Positions 43,722-53,170 of a DNA stretch of 64,000 nucleotides are shown here, piece after piece; positions within the stretch are counted from its first letter, which is position 1; each line of letters opens with the position of its first letter. The stretch is from Hoeflea sp038900095 (GTDB lineage: Bacteria; Pseudomonadota; Alphaproteobacteria; Rhizobiales; Rhizobiaceae), in the NCBI RefSeq assembly GCF_038900095.1, contig NZ_JBBMQQ010000003.1, forward strand, positions 248,001 through 312,000, given 5' to 3'. The translations under genes were made by a program, and so were the position numbers. The notes below the pieces were generated by a model. That model made no database searches. It was not told the DNA's origin and saw only the letters and a list, made by a program, of their open reading frames with translations.

Positions 43722-45206
43722 GTGTCCATTGTTCAGTCCCAATTCAGAACGACGCAGTTCGAGCTTTCCGACCCGGCCCTGTTTCGGGGTTTCTCCTATA
43801 TCGGCGGACGCTGGACGGCGGGAACATCGTCCCAGATGTTTGCCGTCACCAATCCCGCCGACGGCAGTCACCTGGGTGATGTCGCAAGCCTGTCGGCAAG
43901 CGACAGCGCCCTGGCGGTCGACGCTGCCCAGCAAGCCTTTGGAACATGGTCGCACTTGTTGCCGCAACAGCGCTCGGCCATTCTGCGGCGCTGGTACGAG
44001 TTGATCCTCGAGCACAAGGAGGATCTCTCGCTTCTCATGGCGCTGGAACAGGGCAAGCCGATTTCCGAGGCGCGCGGCGAAATCGACTACGGCGCATCCT
44101 TCGTCGAGTTCTTTGCCGAAGAAGCCAAGCGCCCCAACATCGAAAGCGTGACGTCGCATCTGCCCGATGCGGAAGTCGAGATCTGGCGCGAGCCGGTGGG
44201 CGTCGCGGCCCTGATCACACCGTGGAACTTTCCCTCGGCAATGCTCACCCGCAAGGCAAGCGCGGCGCTGGCCGCCGGTTGCACCGTCGTGGCGCATCCG
44301 TCCGCGGAAACACCCTTTTCGGCATTGGCGCTGGCTGAACTGTCCGAACGTGCAGGTTTTCCTGCGGGTACCTTCAACGTTGTCACAGGCCAAGCTCCCG
44401 TGGTTGTCGAACCCTGGATGCAGGACAGGCGCGTCCGGGCCGTTTCCTTCACCGGCTCGACGGAAATCGGCAAGCTGCTCTACAGGCAGAGCGCGGATAC
44501 GGTGAAACGGCTGGTTCTGGAACTCGGCGGCCATGCCCCGTTCATCCTGTTTGCTGACGCCAATCTCGATCTGGCCGTCGAGGAAGCCATCAAGGCAAAG
44601 TTCGCCACATCCGGCCAGGATTGCCTTGGCGCCAACCGCTTTTTCGTCGAGCGCCCGGTCTATGACGCATTCTGCACCCGCTTCGCCGAGGCTGCATCAC
44701 GGCTGTCGGTCGGCATTGCCACGGATGATCCCGATATCGGGCCGCTGATGAATGAAAGCGCGGTGGCCAAGCAGGAACAGCACGTGGCGGACGCCATTTC
44801 CAAGGGCGCGCGCCTGCTCACCGGCGGCAAGCGCCACGATGCCGGTGAGCTGTTCTTCCAGCCAACCGTGCTTGCGGATGTGCCGGCTGATGCGCTGATC
44901 ATGCACGAGGAAACCTTCGGGCCGGTCGCGGCGATCGCACCCTTCGACAGCGAGGAAGAGGTTCTGAAGACCGCCAATGACACCGAATATGGTCTCGTGG
45001 CCTACCTGCACACACAGGATCCACGCCGGATCTACCGGGCAAGCCGGACGCTGCAATTCGGCATGGTTGCGGTCAACCGGACCAAGGTGACCGGTGCACC
45101 GATCCCCTTCGGCGGCATGAAACAATCCGGACTTGGACGCGAGGGCTCACGCCTTGGCATGGAAGCATTCACCGACGTCAAATATGTCTGCCGCGACTGG
45201 GCATGA
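43722..45206 (+). CDS. ssd: Aldehyde dehydrogenase, DoeC/Ssd (494 aa)
   Basis: NAD(P)-dependent aldehyde dehydrogenase like succinate-semialdehyde dehydrogenases. In this pathway it oxidises aspartate-4-semialdehyde to aspartate. Catalytic Glu267 is in LELGGHAPF and catalytic Cys301 in SGQDCLGANR, counted from GTG 43722; PWNFPSAMLTRK and GSTEIGKLL mark the cofactor site. GTG 43722 gives the normal family length; the open frame begins at ATG 43629, adding 31 residues with no family resemblance. It lies between asnC and atf. Confidence 0.92.
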   Translation: MSIVQSQFRTTQFELSDPALFRGFSYIGGRWTAGTSSQMFAVTNPADGSHLGDVASLSASDSALAVDAAQQAFGTWSHLLPQQRSAILRRWYELILEHKEDLSLLMALEQGKPISEARGEIDYGASFVEFFAEEAKRPNIESVTSHLPDAEVEIWREPVGVAALITPWNFPSAMLTRKASAALAAGCTVVAHPSAETPFSALALAELSERAGFPAGTFNVVTGQAPVVVEPWMQDRRVRAVSFTGSTEIGKLLYRQSADTVKRLVLELGGHAPFILFADANLDLAVEEAIKAKFATSGQDCLGANRFFVERPVYDAFCTRFAEAASRLSVGIATDDPDIGPLMNESAVAKQEQHVADAISKGARLLTGGKRHDAGELFFQPTVLADVPADALIMHEETFGPVAAIAPFDSEEEVLKTANDTEYGLVAYLHTQDPRRIYRASRTLQFGMVAVNRTKVTGAPIPFGGMKQSGLGREGSRLGMEAFTDVKYVCRDWA

Positions 45207-45231
45207 CACTGTTTCAGAAAAGGAAATGAAA

Positions 45232-46602
45232 ATGTTGCGCAACGACCAGCTTGATCAATGGGATCACGATCACTTTTTCCATCCCTCGACCCATCTCGCC
45301 CAGTTCGCCCGCGGCGAGCTGAAGAACCGCATCGTCACCGGTGGCGAAGGCGTCCACATCACCGACCGTGAGGGCAATCGCCTGCTCGATGCCTTTGCCG
45401 GCCTGTACTGCGTCAACATCGGCTATGGCCGCCAGGAAGTTGCCGAAGCCATTGCCGCCCAGGCCAGGGAACTGGCCTATTACCATTCCTATGTCGGACA
45501 CGGCACCGAGGCATCGGTAACACTGGCCAAGATGGTCATCGACCGTGCGCCCGAGAACATGAGCCGGGTCTATTTCGGCCAATCGGGTTCGGACGCCAAC
45601 GAGACCAATGTCAAGCTGATCTGGTACTACAACAACATTCTCGGCCGCCCCGAAAAGAAGAAGATCATCTCGCGCTGGCGCGGCTATCACGGCTCCGGCC
45701 TGATGACCGGTTCGCTGACCGGGCTCGAGCTGTTTCACAAGAAATTCGACCTGCCGCTGAGCCAGGTTATGCACACCGAAGCGCCCTATTATTTCCGCCG
45801 CTCGGACCTCTCGATGTCGGAAGCCGATTTCGTCGCCCATTGCGTCCATGAACTCGAAGCCATGATCGAACGCGAAGGCGCCGACACCATTGCCGCCTTC
45901 ATCGGCGAGCCGGTTCTGGGCACCGGAGGCATCGTGCCGCCACCGGCGGGCTACTGGGCCGCGATCCAGGCGGTTCTGAAGAAGCATGACATCCTGCTTG
46001 TCGCCGATGAGGTCGTAACCGGCTTCGGACGTCTTGGCACCATGATGGGCTCGACCCATTACGGCATCGAGCCGGATATCATCACCATCGCCAAGGGCCT
46101 GACTTCGGCCTATGCGCCGCTGTCGGGATCCATCATCTCGAAGAAGGTCTGGAAAGTGCTGGAACAGGGCACCGACGAGAATGGCGCGATCGGCCATGGC
46201 TGGACCTATTCGGCACACCCGATCGGTGCGGCCGCCGGTGTCGCCAATCTCAAGCTGATCGACAAGCTCGGCCTGGTCGAAAACGCCGGCGCAACCGGCG
46301 CCTATCTGAACACCGCGATGCGCGACGCGCTTGGCGCGCACCGCCATGTCGGCGACATCCGCGGTGAAGGCATGCTGTGCGCCATCGAGTTTGTCGACGA
46401 CAAGGACAACAGGACCTTCTTCGATCCTGCCAAGAAGGTCGGGCCATCGATCGCGGCGGCTCTTCTGGAACGCGGCGTCATTGGCCGGGCCATGCCGCAG
46501 GGCGACATCCTCGGCTTCGCGCCGCCGCTGTGCCTGACCCGGGAAGAGGCCGACACGGTCGTGTCGGCCACGGCTGACGCCGTCCGGCAAGTGCTCGGAT
46601 AA
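45232..46602 (+). CDS. atf: Diaminobutyrate aminotransferase, DoeD/Atf (456 aa)
   Basis: Class III PLP aminotransferase converting L-2,4-diaminobutyrate to aspartate semialdehyde. Lys288 in ITIAKGLTSAY binds PLP; LLVADEVVTGFGRLG holds the PLP Asp; FHPSTHLAQFARGE is the N-terminal substrate-region signature. ATG 45232 is favoured because AAAGGAA sits seven bases upstream; ATG 45226 also lies in frame. It is the last gene of the operon, so asnC-ssd-atf completes the route from ectoine to aspartate. Confidence 0.93.
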   Translation: MLRNDQLDQWDHDHFFHPSTHLAQFARGELKNRIVTGGEGVHITDREGNRLLDAFAGLYCVNIGYGRQEVAEAIAAQARELAYYHSYVGHGTEASVTLAKMVIDRAPENMSRVYFGQSGSDANETNVKLIWYYNNILGRPEKKKIISRWRGYHGSGLMTGSLTGLELFHKKFDLPLSQVMHTEAPYYFRRSDLSMSEADFVAHCVHELEAMIEREGADTIAAFIGEPVLGTGGIVPPPAGYWAAIQAVLKKHDILLVADEVVTGFGRLGTMMGSTHYGIEPDIITIAKGLTSAYAPLSGSIISKKVWKVLEQGTDENGAIGHGWTYSAHPIGAAAGVANLKLIDKLGLVENAGATGAYLNTAMRDALGAHRHVGDIRGEGMLCAIEFVDDKDNRTFFDPAKKVGPSIAAALLERGVIGRAMPQGDILGFAPPLCLTREEADTVVSATADAVRQVLG

Positions 46603-46722
46603 GAAGCCGGCACAATAGAGGCATCGTGGAAGCGCATCTGATCCTGACGGGTGTTCAGACCGCTACACGATGCATCTGGCAGGACGGGATCCGGGGCTGC
46701 GCGGCAGACGGCCGGAGTTTGC

Positions 46723-47334
46723 CTAACTGGAGCCGAGAACTCTCCGGCTCCAGTCAAGCACCGTTTCCCGCGAAGGCGGCAGCGAGACGGCAAAATCGCC
46801 AGCAAAGGCTTCCCAGGCGGGCACATAGGCTTGCTTGACCGAGGTCAACACCGGGATTCCGAGCATGAAGGCTTTCTCCAGAACGGTGCGGAAGCCCTGC
46901 CCTTCGGATTCGCCTTTGCCGAAACGATTGAGCACCAGAAGATCCGGTTTGCTTTCAATTGCCTCGAGAAGCGGGCCGGCAATATCGGCGATGGCACGTG
47001 GATCGAGCCGGCAGCCGCGAGAGTTCTTGCCCAGCGGTTGCGATATGCAAAACCGCTGGCCACCGCAAATTTCCTCCAGCAGCATTTCGGCATGACCGGA
47101 GAGGTCCTGGCAGCCCTGGCGCTGAATGAAGCCGGCTACCGTGCTGCCCTCATCCTGCAGGGTGCGCACAACCCTCTCCAGCAAACAGTCAGTGGGCGTA
47201 TCGTCGGCGATGCGGACCGCGGCAAGCCGCGGGACGTCAGTGCACGCCGATATGCTGCCCGGTTCGCCCGGCATCAGGCCCTGCGTCTGTGACGGGCCAT
47301 TGCGATCACCCGGTTTTACGTGAGCGTCAGTCAT
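46723..47334 (-). CDS. DUF2478 family protein (203 aa)
   Basis: Matches my memory of DUF2478, a P-loop-like family without a confirmed reaction that often lies near molybdoenzyme or molybdate genes. Conserved blocks seen are VVRTLQDEGSTVAGFIQR, GCRLDPRAIADI, DLLVLNRFGKGESEGQGFR and GIPVLTSVKQAYVPAWEAFAG (each seen as separate pieces). No Walker A loop is visible. ATG 47334 overlaps the carbonic anhydrase gene by eight bases. The nearby nitrate reductase, a molybdoenzyme, fits a supporting role; that is inference. A nine-base inverted repeat (46727-46753) spans its 3' end. Confidence 0.8.
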   Translation of the reverse strand: MTDAHVKPGDRNGPSQTQGLMPGEPGSISACTDVPRLAAVRIADDTPTDCLLERVVRTLQDEGSTVAGFIQRQGCQDLSGHAEMLLEEICGGQRFCISQPLGKNSRGCRLDPRAIADIAGPLLEAIESKPDLLVLNRFGKGESEGQGFRTVLEKAFMLGIPVLTSVKQAYVPAWEAFAGDFAVSLPPSRETVLDWSRRVLGSS

Positions 47335-47986
47335 CCTGCCCCTCGCGCCCTGCCGGTGCGGCTGCGGTAATTTCCTCGCAGCCGGGAGCACCGTGGCTCT
47401 TGCCGCAGCCGCAGTCGAGATCGCGCAGCAGCCCATCTTTCAAACCGTAGACCCAGCCATGAATCGCCAGGGATTTGCCGCGTTTCCAGGCCGAACGCAG
47501 GATCGGCGTTCGCGAAAGGCTCTCGACCTGTGCCTTGATCGACAATTCACACAGGAGGTTTTGCTGCTTTTCCGGATCAGCGATGCCGGCAAGTTCACCG
47601 GCATGCCGGTCCGCCACGTCGCGCACCGGCTGCAGCCAGTGATCTATGATTCCGTGGCGATCACCATCGACTGCTGCCCGGATGCCGCCGCAGCCGTAAT
47701 GACCGCAGACAATGATGTGCTTGACCTCAAGCGTTTCGACCGCAAATTCAAGAACCGACAACAGGTTGAGATCGCCGCGATGGACCAGGTTGGCCACATT
47801 GCGATGGACGAAGACCTCACCCGGCTCAAGGCCTGTAATGACATTTGCCGGGACCCGGCTGTCCGAGCAGCCGATCCAGAGATATTCCGGACTCTGTAGG
47901 GCGGAAAGCCGTTTGAAATAGTCCGGGTCCTCGCGGCGCTTCCCGTCTGCCCAGCGAACATTGTGATCAAACAGGTCAGACAGCAT
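47327..47986 (-). CDS. Beta-class carbonic anhydrase (219 aa)
   Basis: Zinc enzyme interconverting CO2 and bicarbonate. Zinc ligands are visible as Cys40 with the catalytic Asp42-Arg44 pair in CSDSRVP, His96 and Cys99 in CGHYGCGG. Length and the FVHRNVANLV and AVETLEVKHIIVCGHYGC stretches are typical. Its C-terminus ends in a Cys/Gly-rich tail (LDCGCGKSHGAPGCEE) not usual in the core family. It is co-transcribed with the DUF2478 gene and divergent from the Crp/Fnr gene; an FNR-like box lies between. Confidence 0.93.
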   Translation of the reverse strand: MLSDLFDHNVRWADGKRREDPDYFKRLSALQSPEYLWIGCSDSRVPANVITGLEPGEVFVHRNVANLVHRGDLNLLSVLEFAVETLEVKHIIVCGHYGCGGIRAAVDGDRHGIIDHWLQPVRDVADRHAGELAGIADPEKQQNLLCELSIKAQVESLSRTPILRSAWKRGKSLAIHGWVYGLKDGLLRDLDCGCGKSHGAPGCEEITAAAPAGREGQDD

Positions 47987-48079
47987 TTGGTTCTCCTAAG
48001 GACAGGCACGCCTGTTCGATATCGGCATCGGACTCCGCCCGCTCTGGCACCAACTAACGGCAGATCCGGATCCAGACCA

Positions 48080-48093
48080 TTGATCTGGGTCAA
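48080..48093. promoter_or_regulatory. FNR/DNR-like box between carbonic anhydrase and Crp/Fnr genes
   Basis: TTGAT-CTGG-GTCAA, one mismatch from the TTGAT-N4-ATCAA consensus. It lies 94 bases upstream of the carbonic anhydrase start and 145 upstream of the regulator start. Confidence 0.5.
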
Positions 48094-48237
48094 CCATGAT
48101 GACGCCAAATTGCAATACAAGGCAAGCATCGACAATCGACGATTGGAAATACTCAGAATTCAAGGCATTTCATTGCGGCTTGACTGCCTCATTGATAAAA
48201 CGGTCAAATTCAAACACAAAACAGATCAAGGCGACCC

Positions 48238-48939
48238 ATGCGCCCTTCCGATTTGCCTCAAGTCCGCGCCTTGCGCCTGTTCGAAAGCATGAGCGAGCCA
48301 AGCTTCGCCGCGCTGATGCAGGCGTCCTATTTGCAGACCTTCCCTGCCCAGCTCGAACTCATCCATGAAGGCGAGCCGGCCGATTTCCTCTATGTCGTCA
48401 TCGAGGGCTGCGTCGAGCTGTTTGCCAAGTCGAACGGGCGCGAAGCAATCATGGCCATGGTTCAGCCTGTCGGAACCTTCATTCTTGCCGCAGTGCTCAG
48501 AGATGCCGTCTATCTGATGTCGGCGCGGACCACTTCGCGCTCCAAGTTGCTTCTGATCCCGGCGCAGAATGTCCGCGAAGTGCTAGAAGGTGACGCCGTA
48601 TTTGCACGCGCCATAGCGGAGGAACTTGCCGGCTGCTACCGCGGCGTGGTCAAGGAATACAAGAGCCTGAAGCTCAGGACATCGGTCGAACAGCTTGCCA
48701 ACCGGCTGTTGCGTTACCACAAGGAGCGCGGCGACAGCGACGGAGCCTTCGAACTCCCCTATGACAAAAAGACGCTGGCCTCGCTTTTGGGCATGACCCC
48801 GGAAAACCTGTCGCGATCGTTCAACACACTCAAACCCTACGGGGTCGAGGTCAACGGCGCCCAGGTCCGGGTGACGGACCTGAAGGCGCTGGAAACCCTG
48901 GCAAAGCCAAACCCGCTGATCGACGAACGGACAAACTGA
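48238..48939 (+). CDS. Crp/Fnr-family regulator, DNR/NarR-like (233 aa)
   Basis: Cyclic-nucleotide-fold regulator. The N-terminal sensory barrel (residues 20-110) has no four-Cys cluster motif, so it is not an oxygen-sensing FNR; it resembles the nitrogen-oxide-responsive DNR/NnrR/NarR branch. The C-terminal helix-turn-helix has Glu189, Ser192 and Arg193 in TPENLSRSF, the E-x2-S-R pattern that reads TTGAT-N4-ATCAA. It is therefore the likely activator of the narK promoter at 59725-59874. It is convergent with the small membrane-protein gene at 48988. Confidence 0.9.
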   Translation: MRPSDLPQVRALRLFESMSEPSFAALMQASYLQTFPAQLELIHEGEPADFLYVVIEGCVELFAKSNGREAIMAMVQPVGTFILAAVLRDAVYLMSARTTSRSKLLLIPAQNVREVLEGDAVFARAIAEELAGCYRGVVKEYKSLKLRTSVEQLANRLLRYHKERGDSDGAFELPYDKKTLASLLGMTPENLSRSFNTLKPYGVEVNGAQVRVTDLKALETLAKPNPLIDERTN

Positions 48940-48987
48940 CCGCGATCTGAAAGCAGGCACGTGCCGGCGGGCCGCAGATCCGCCCCC

Positions 48988-49386
48988 TCAGCGGCCACCC
49001 AAGCTGCGCCGGGCCACGAGGGCGATGATGCCCCAGACGCCGATGCGCAGGATCATGGCACCGACGGTCCGCATTTCAAACAGCCCTCCAAGCTGGACAT
49101 ATATCCCGAAAGCAATGAAAACGAGCGCCGTGGCGATGACGATGGCGACCGACAGCCAGAGGCCCCAGCGCCGCAGCATCAGCAGGCCCACCGCCGCAGC
49201 CACATAGGCAAAACCCGCAAGGAAATTGAACCACAGCACGAACGGCACAGCATTGCCGACCGCCGCACGGGCCGCGGCGCTTCCGAAGAGGGCATTGCCG
49301 CCGGACAGAATGGTCAGCAAGCCAAATGCCAGACCGGCCATCGCAACCGCCCTGAGCCCCCATCCAGATCGTTTTTTCAGCTCCAT
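48988..49386 (-). CDS. Small four-helix membrane protein (132 aa)
   Basis: Unrecognised inner-membrane protein with four hydrophobic segments: AVAMAGLAFGLLTILSG, VPFVLWFNFLAGFAYVAAA, LWLSVAIVIATALVFIAFG and MRTVGAMILRIGVWGIIAL. ATG 49386 has GGGCAGGG upstream; a TTG at 49410 is less likely. It follows the parvulin gene by 40 bases on the nar strand and may be the last nar operon gene. No function is proposed. Confidence 0.7.
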   Translation of the reverse strand: MELKKRSGWGLRAVAMAGLAFGLLTILSGGNALFGSAAARAAVGNAVPFVLWFNFLAGFAYVAAAVGLLMLRRWGLWLSVAIVIATALVFIAFGIYVQLGGLFEMRTVGAMILRIGVWGIIALVARRSLGGR

Positions 49387-49426
49387 CGCCAATCCCTGCC
49401 CTAAAGCCAATTCACACTGTTGATGT

Positions 49427-50230
49427 TCAGGCGGCGACCAGGGTGATTCCGGTCACCTCGGCCTCCCGGGCGAGTTCGGCCATGAACTCGCGGCCGGCCC
49501 TGGCCCAGGCTGCTTTCTCCAGCATCTCGCGAATGCGCGGCGCCACTGCCTCGAACGGCAAGATTGCGCCTTCGGCACGGGCATCGAGCCGGATGATGTG
49601 GAGACCGTAGCGGGTCAGCACCGGCTCGGGCGTGATGCTGCCTTCGGCAAGCTCGTCGAGCACAGTTTCGAACTCGGGCACCGTATCCCCGCTGATCAGC
49701 TGTCCCAGCCGCCCGCCATTGTCACGCGAGGAACAGGCGCTGTGTTCGCGCGCCAGGCGTTCAAAGCCGCGCGGATCACGCTGCAGTTCGGCGAGCACCG
49801 CACCGGCGGCCGTGCTGGCCGTCGCGAGTGCAGCCCCATCGCCCGGTCTCACCGGAAACAGGATATGAGCCGCCTCGTACAGGGTCGGCGCGCGCCAGCG
49901 GTCGGGTGCTGCCTCATAAGCGGCACGCAGATCTTGCTGGCTTGGCTCCGCTGGATCAAGAGCCACGTCCAGAACCTGCCGGATCAGCGCCTCCTCGTCG
50001 GTTTCATACTGCCCCTCGGCCACTTGCCGGGGTTCGGGCACCAGGCCCATACTTCTTGCCTTCTGCAACAAGAGGGCGCGGAAGGCCAATGCACGGGCAG
50101 CCGCCATCCATGGCATTCCCGGCTTCGATCTTGGCGCCGGATGATTCTGCGCCTCCGACGCGATCAGCGCCGCCGTGATTGTTTCACCGTTGACGGTGAT
50201 ATCGGACATCAAGGGGGTCATGGCCATCAC
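49427..50230 (-). CDS. Parvulin-type peptidyl-prolyl isomerase of the nar operon (267 aa)
   Basis: NifM-like PpiC-domain foldase. The parvulin region spans roughly residues 110-215 (EAAHILFPVRPGD, FERLAREHSACSSRDNGGRLG, VLTRYGLHIIRLDAR). The N-terminal third is a helical region as in NifM/SurA relatives. It has no signal peptide, so it works in the cytoplasm and probably helps fold NarG or NarI. The start codon overlaps the narI stop by four bases, a coupling common to nar operons of many proteobacteria. Confidence 0.88.
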   Translation of the reverse strand: MMAMTPLMSDITVNGETITAALIASEAQNHPAPRSKPGMPWMAAARALAFRALLLQKARSMGLVPEPRQVAEGQYETDEEALIRQVLDVALDPAEPSQQDLRAAYEAAPDRWRAPTLYEAAHILFPVRPGDGAALATASTAAGAVLAELQRDPRGFERLAREHSACSSRDNGGRLGQLISGDTVPEFETVLDELAEGSITPEPVLTRYGLHIIRLDARAEGAILPFEAVAPRIREMLEKAAWARAGREFMAELAREAEVTGITLVAA

Positions 50231-50925
50231 TCCGCTGGCTGTTTGAGGTCGCGTTTCCGGGTGCGCACGATCTGGTATCCGGGACGCCAGAGATAGCGCA
50301 CCGGGGCCGAGAGCATGTGGACAAGCCGCGTGAACGGAAACAGCAGGAAAATGGTCAGGCCGAGCGTGATGTGCAGCTTGAATATCAGGCTGGTGTCGGC
50401 GATCAGATCCGCAGCGCCGCCACGGAAGGTGAGGATGCGCTGGGCCCAGCCCATGAACTTGGTCATCTCGTGACCATCGAGATGTTTCAGCGACACGAAG
50501 ATGGTGCCAAGGCCGAGCACCAGCTGCAGCATCAGAAGCAGCAGTATGCCGGTATCGGCAAAGCTTGAACTGGCGGCAACCCGTGGATCATTGAGCCGCC
50601 GCAGCAACAGGATCGTGCCGCCAATCAATGCCATCACACCGGCGACGCCACCCGCAACAACCGCGAGGACCTGCTTGGCGCCATGGCTGATGCCAAGCGC
50701 ATCGAAGATGGCGATCGGCGTCAGCAGGCCGACAATGTGCCCGCCCAGGATGATGAGAACGCCAACATGGAAAAGAACCGACCCGATGATGAAATTCCGT
50801 CGCCGCAGGATTTGCGAGGAACCTGATTTCCAGGTGAACGGATCGCGCTCGTAGCGGGCGATCGAGCCAACGATCAGCACCGTGATCGCGATATAGGGAT
50901 ATATGCCGAACAGGAACGTGTTCAT
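50227..50925 (-). CDS. narI: Nitrate reductase gamma subunit NarI (232 aa)
   Basis: Membrane cytochrome b subunit of the respiratory nitrate reductase, taking electrons from quinol. Five hydrophobic helices are visible, starting MNTFLFGIYPYIAITVL; His residues that could bind the two hemes lie in FHVGVLIILGGHIVGL and FKLHITLGL and FTRLVHMLS. ATG 50925 is set by GGAGG five bases upstream; the ATG at 50937 overlaps the narJ stop and may be a weaker start. Confidence 0.95.
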   Translation of the reverse strand: MNTFLFGIYPYIAITVLIVGSIARYERDPFTWKSGSSQILRRRNFIIGSVLFHVGVLIILGGHIVGLLTPIAIFDALGISHGAKQVLAVVAGGVAGVMALIGGTILLLRRLNDPRVAASSSFADTGILLLLMLQLVLGLGTIFVSLKHLDGHEMTKFMGWAQRILTFRGGAADLIADTSLIFKLHITLGLTIFLLFPFTRLVHMLSAPVRYLWRPGYQIVRTRKRDLKQPAE

Positions 50926-50936
50926 ACCGGCCTCCA

Positions 50937-51649
50937 TCAGTTCAACGTGCCGGCACGCGCCGGTGACGTGATCGGTTTTTGGGGAGCATCCATCTTGGCA
51001 AGAATGTCGCGCGATACCGGGCAACCGGCATTGGGATCGGGCGCGAAGGTGACCTGCGCTTCCTCCCACACGGCATCGAGGGCGGCGAGATCTTCCGGAT
51101 CATCGTCGTTTTCCGCCAGCAGCGCCGCAGCCACCTCTGTGTCGTTGGCCGCCTGACCGAGATCGGCGAGGGCCGACAGAATTGCGGCATAGGGCGTTTC
51201 GCGCCGGGTCAGGCGTTCGGCGAGAACCGCCAGGATCGGCCCCGCATCGGCGAGCAGGCCACGGGCTTCCGCCGCCGGCAATGTCGAGAGAAACTCGAGC
51301 AGCACCGGAAGATGGTCCGGCAATTCCGGCCCGACCAGGTCGAAACCGCCGGCGCGATAGGTTTCCAGAAGATCGACCATGGCGCCGCCGCGGTCACGGC
51401 TTTCGCCGTGAATGTGCTCGAACAGGTTCAGCGACAAGGTCCGCGAGCGGTCGAACAGCAGCACGTAGCCTTCCTGCAGGTCGAAAATATCCGTGGTTTC
51501 CATCCGCTCCAGCAAAGGCTGCAGCGCGGCAACCTGCGGCGGCGTCAGCACGGCCTCGTCAGCCAGGATCGTGCGGATTTCACCAATGGCTGCCTGCAGA
51601 TCTTCCGTCGGATAACACAGCAGCGCCGACAGCGCCTTGAAAGTACGGC

Positions 51650-51653
<4 letters not shown>
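50937..51653 (-). CDS. narJ: Nitrate reductase assembly chaperone NarJ (238 aa)
   Basis: Cytoplasmic TorD-like chaperone that inserts the molybdenum cofactor into NarG and holds NarGH before membrane docking. Family blocks are ALSALLCYPTEDLQ, YVLLFDRSRTLSLNLFEHIHGESRDRG and GPELPDHLPVLLEFLS. It overlaps narH by four bases and abuts narI. Confidence 0.95.

Positions 51654-53166
<1,513 letters not shown>

Positions 53167-53170
<4 letters not shown>

Noticed and set aside
45214..46590. Minus-strand 458-codon frame opposite the aminotransferase
   Set aside because: Antisense shadow of atf, which has the PLP lysine motif and correct length.
48191..48207. TTGAT-AAAACG-GTCAA as a second FNR box near the Crp/Fnr gene
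   Set aside because: The spacer is six bases instead of four, so it should not be bound.
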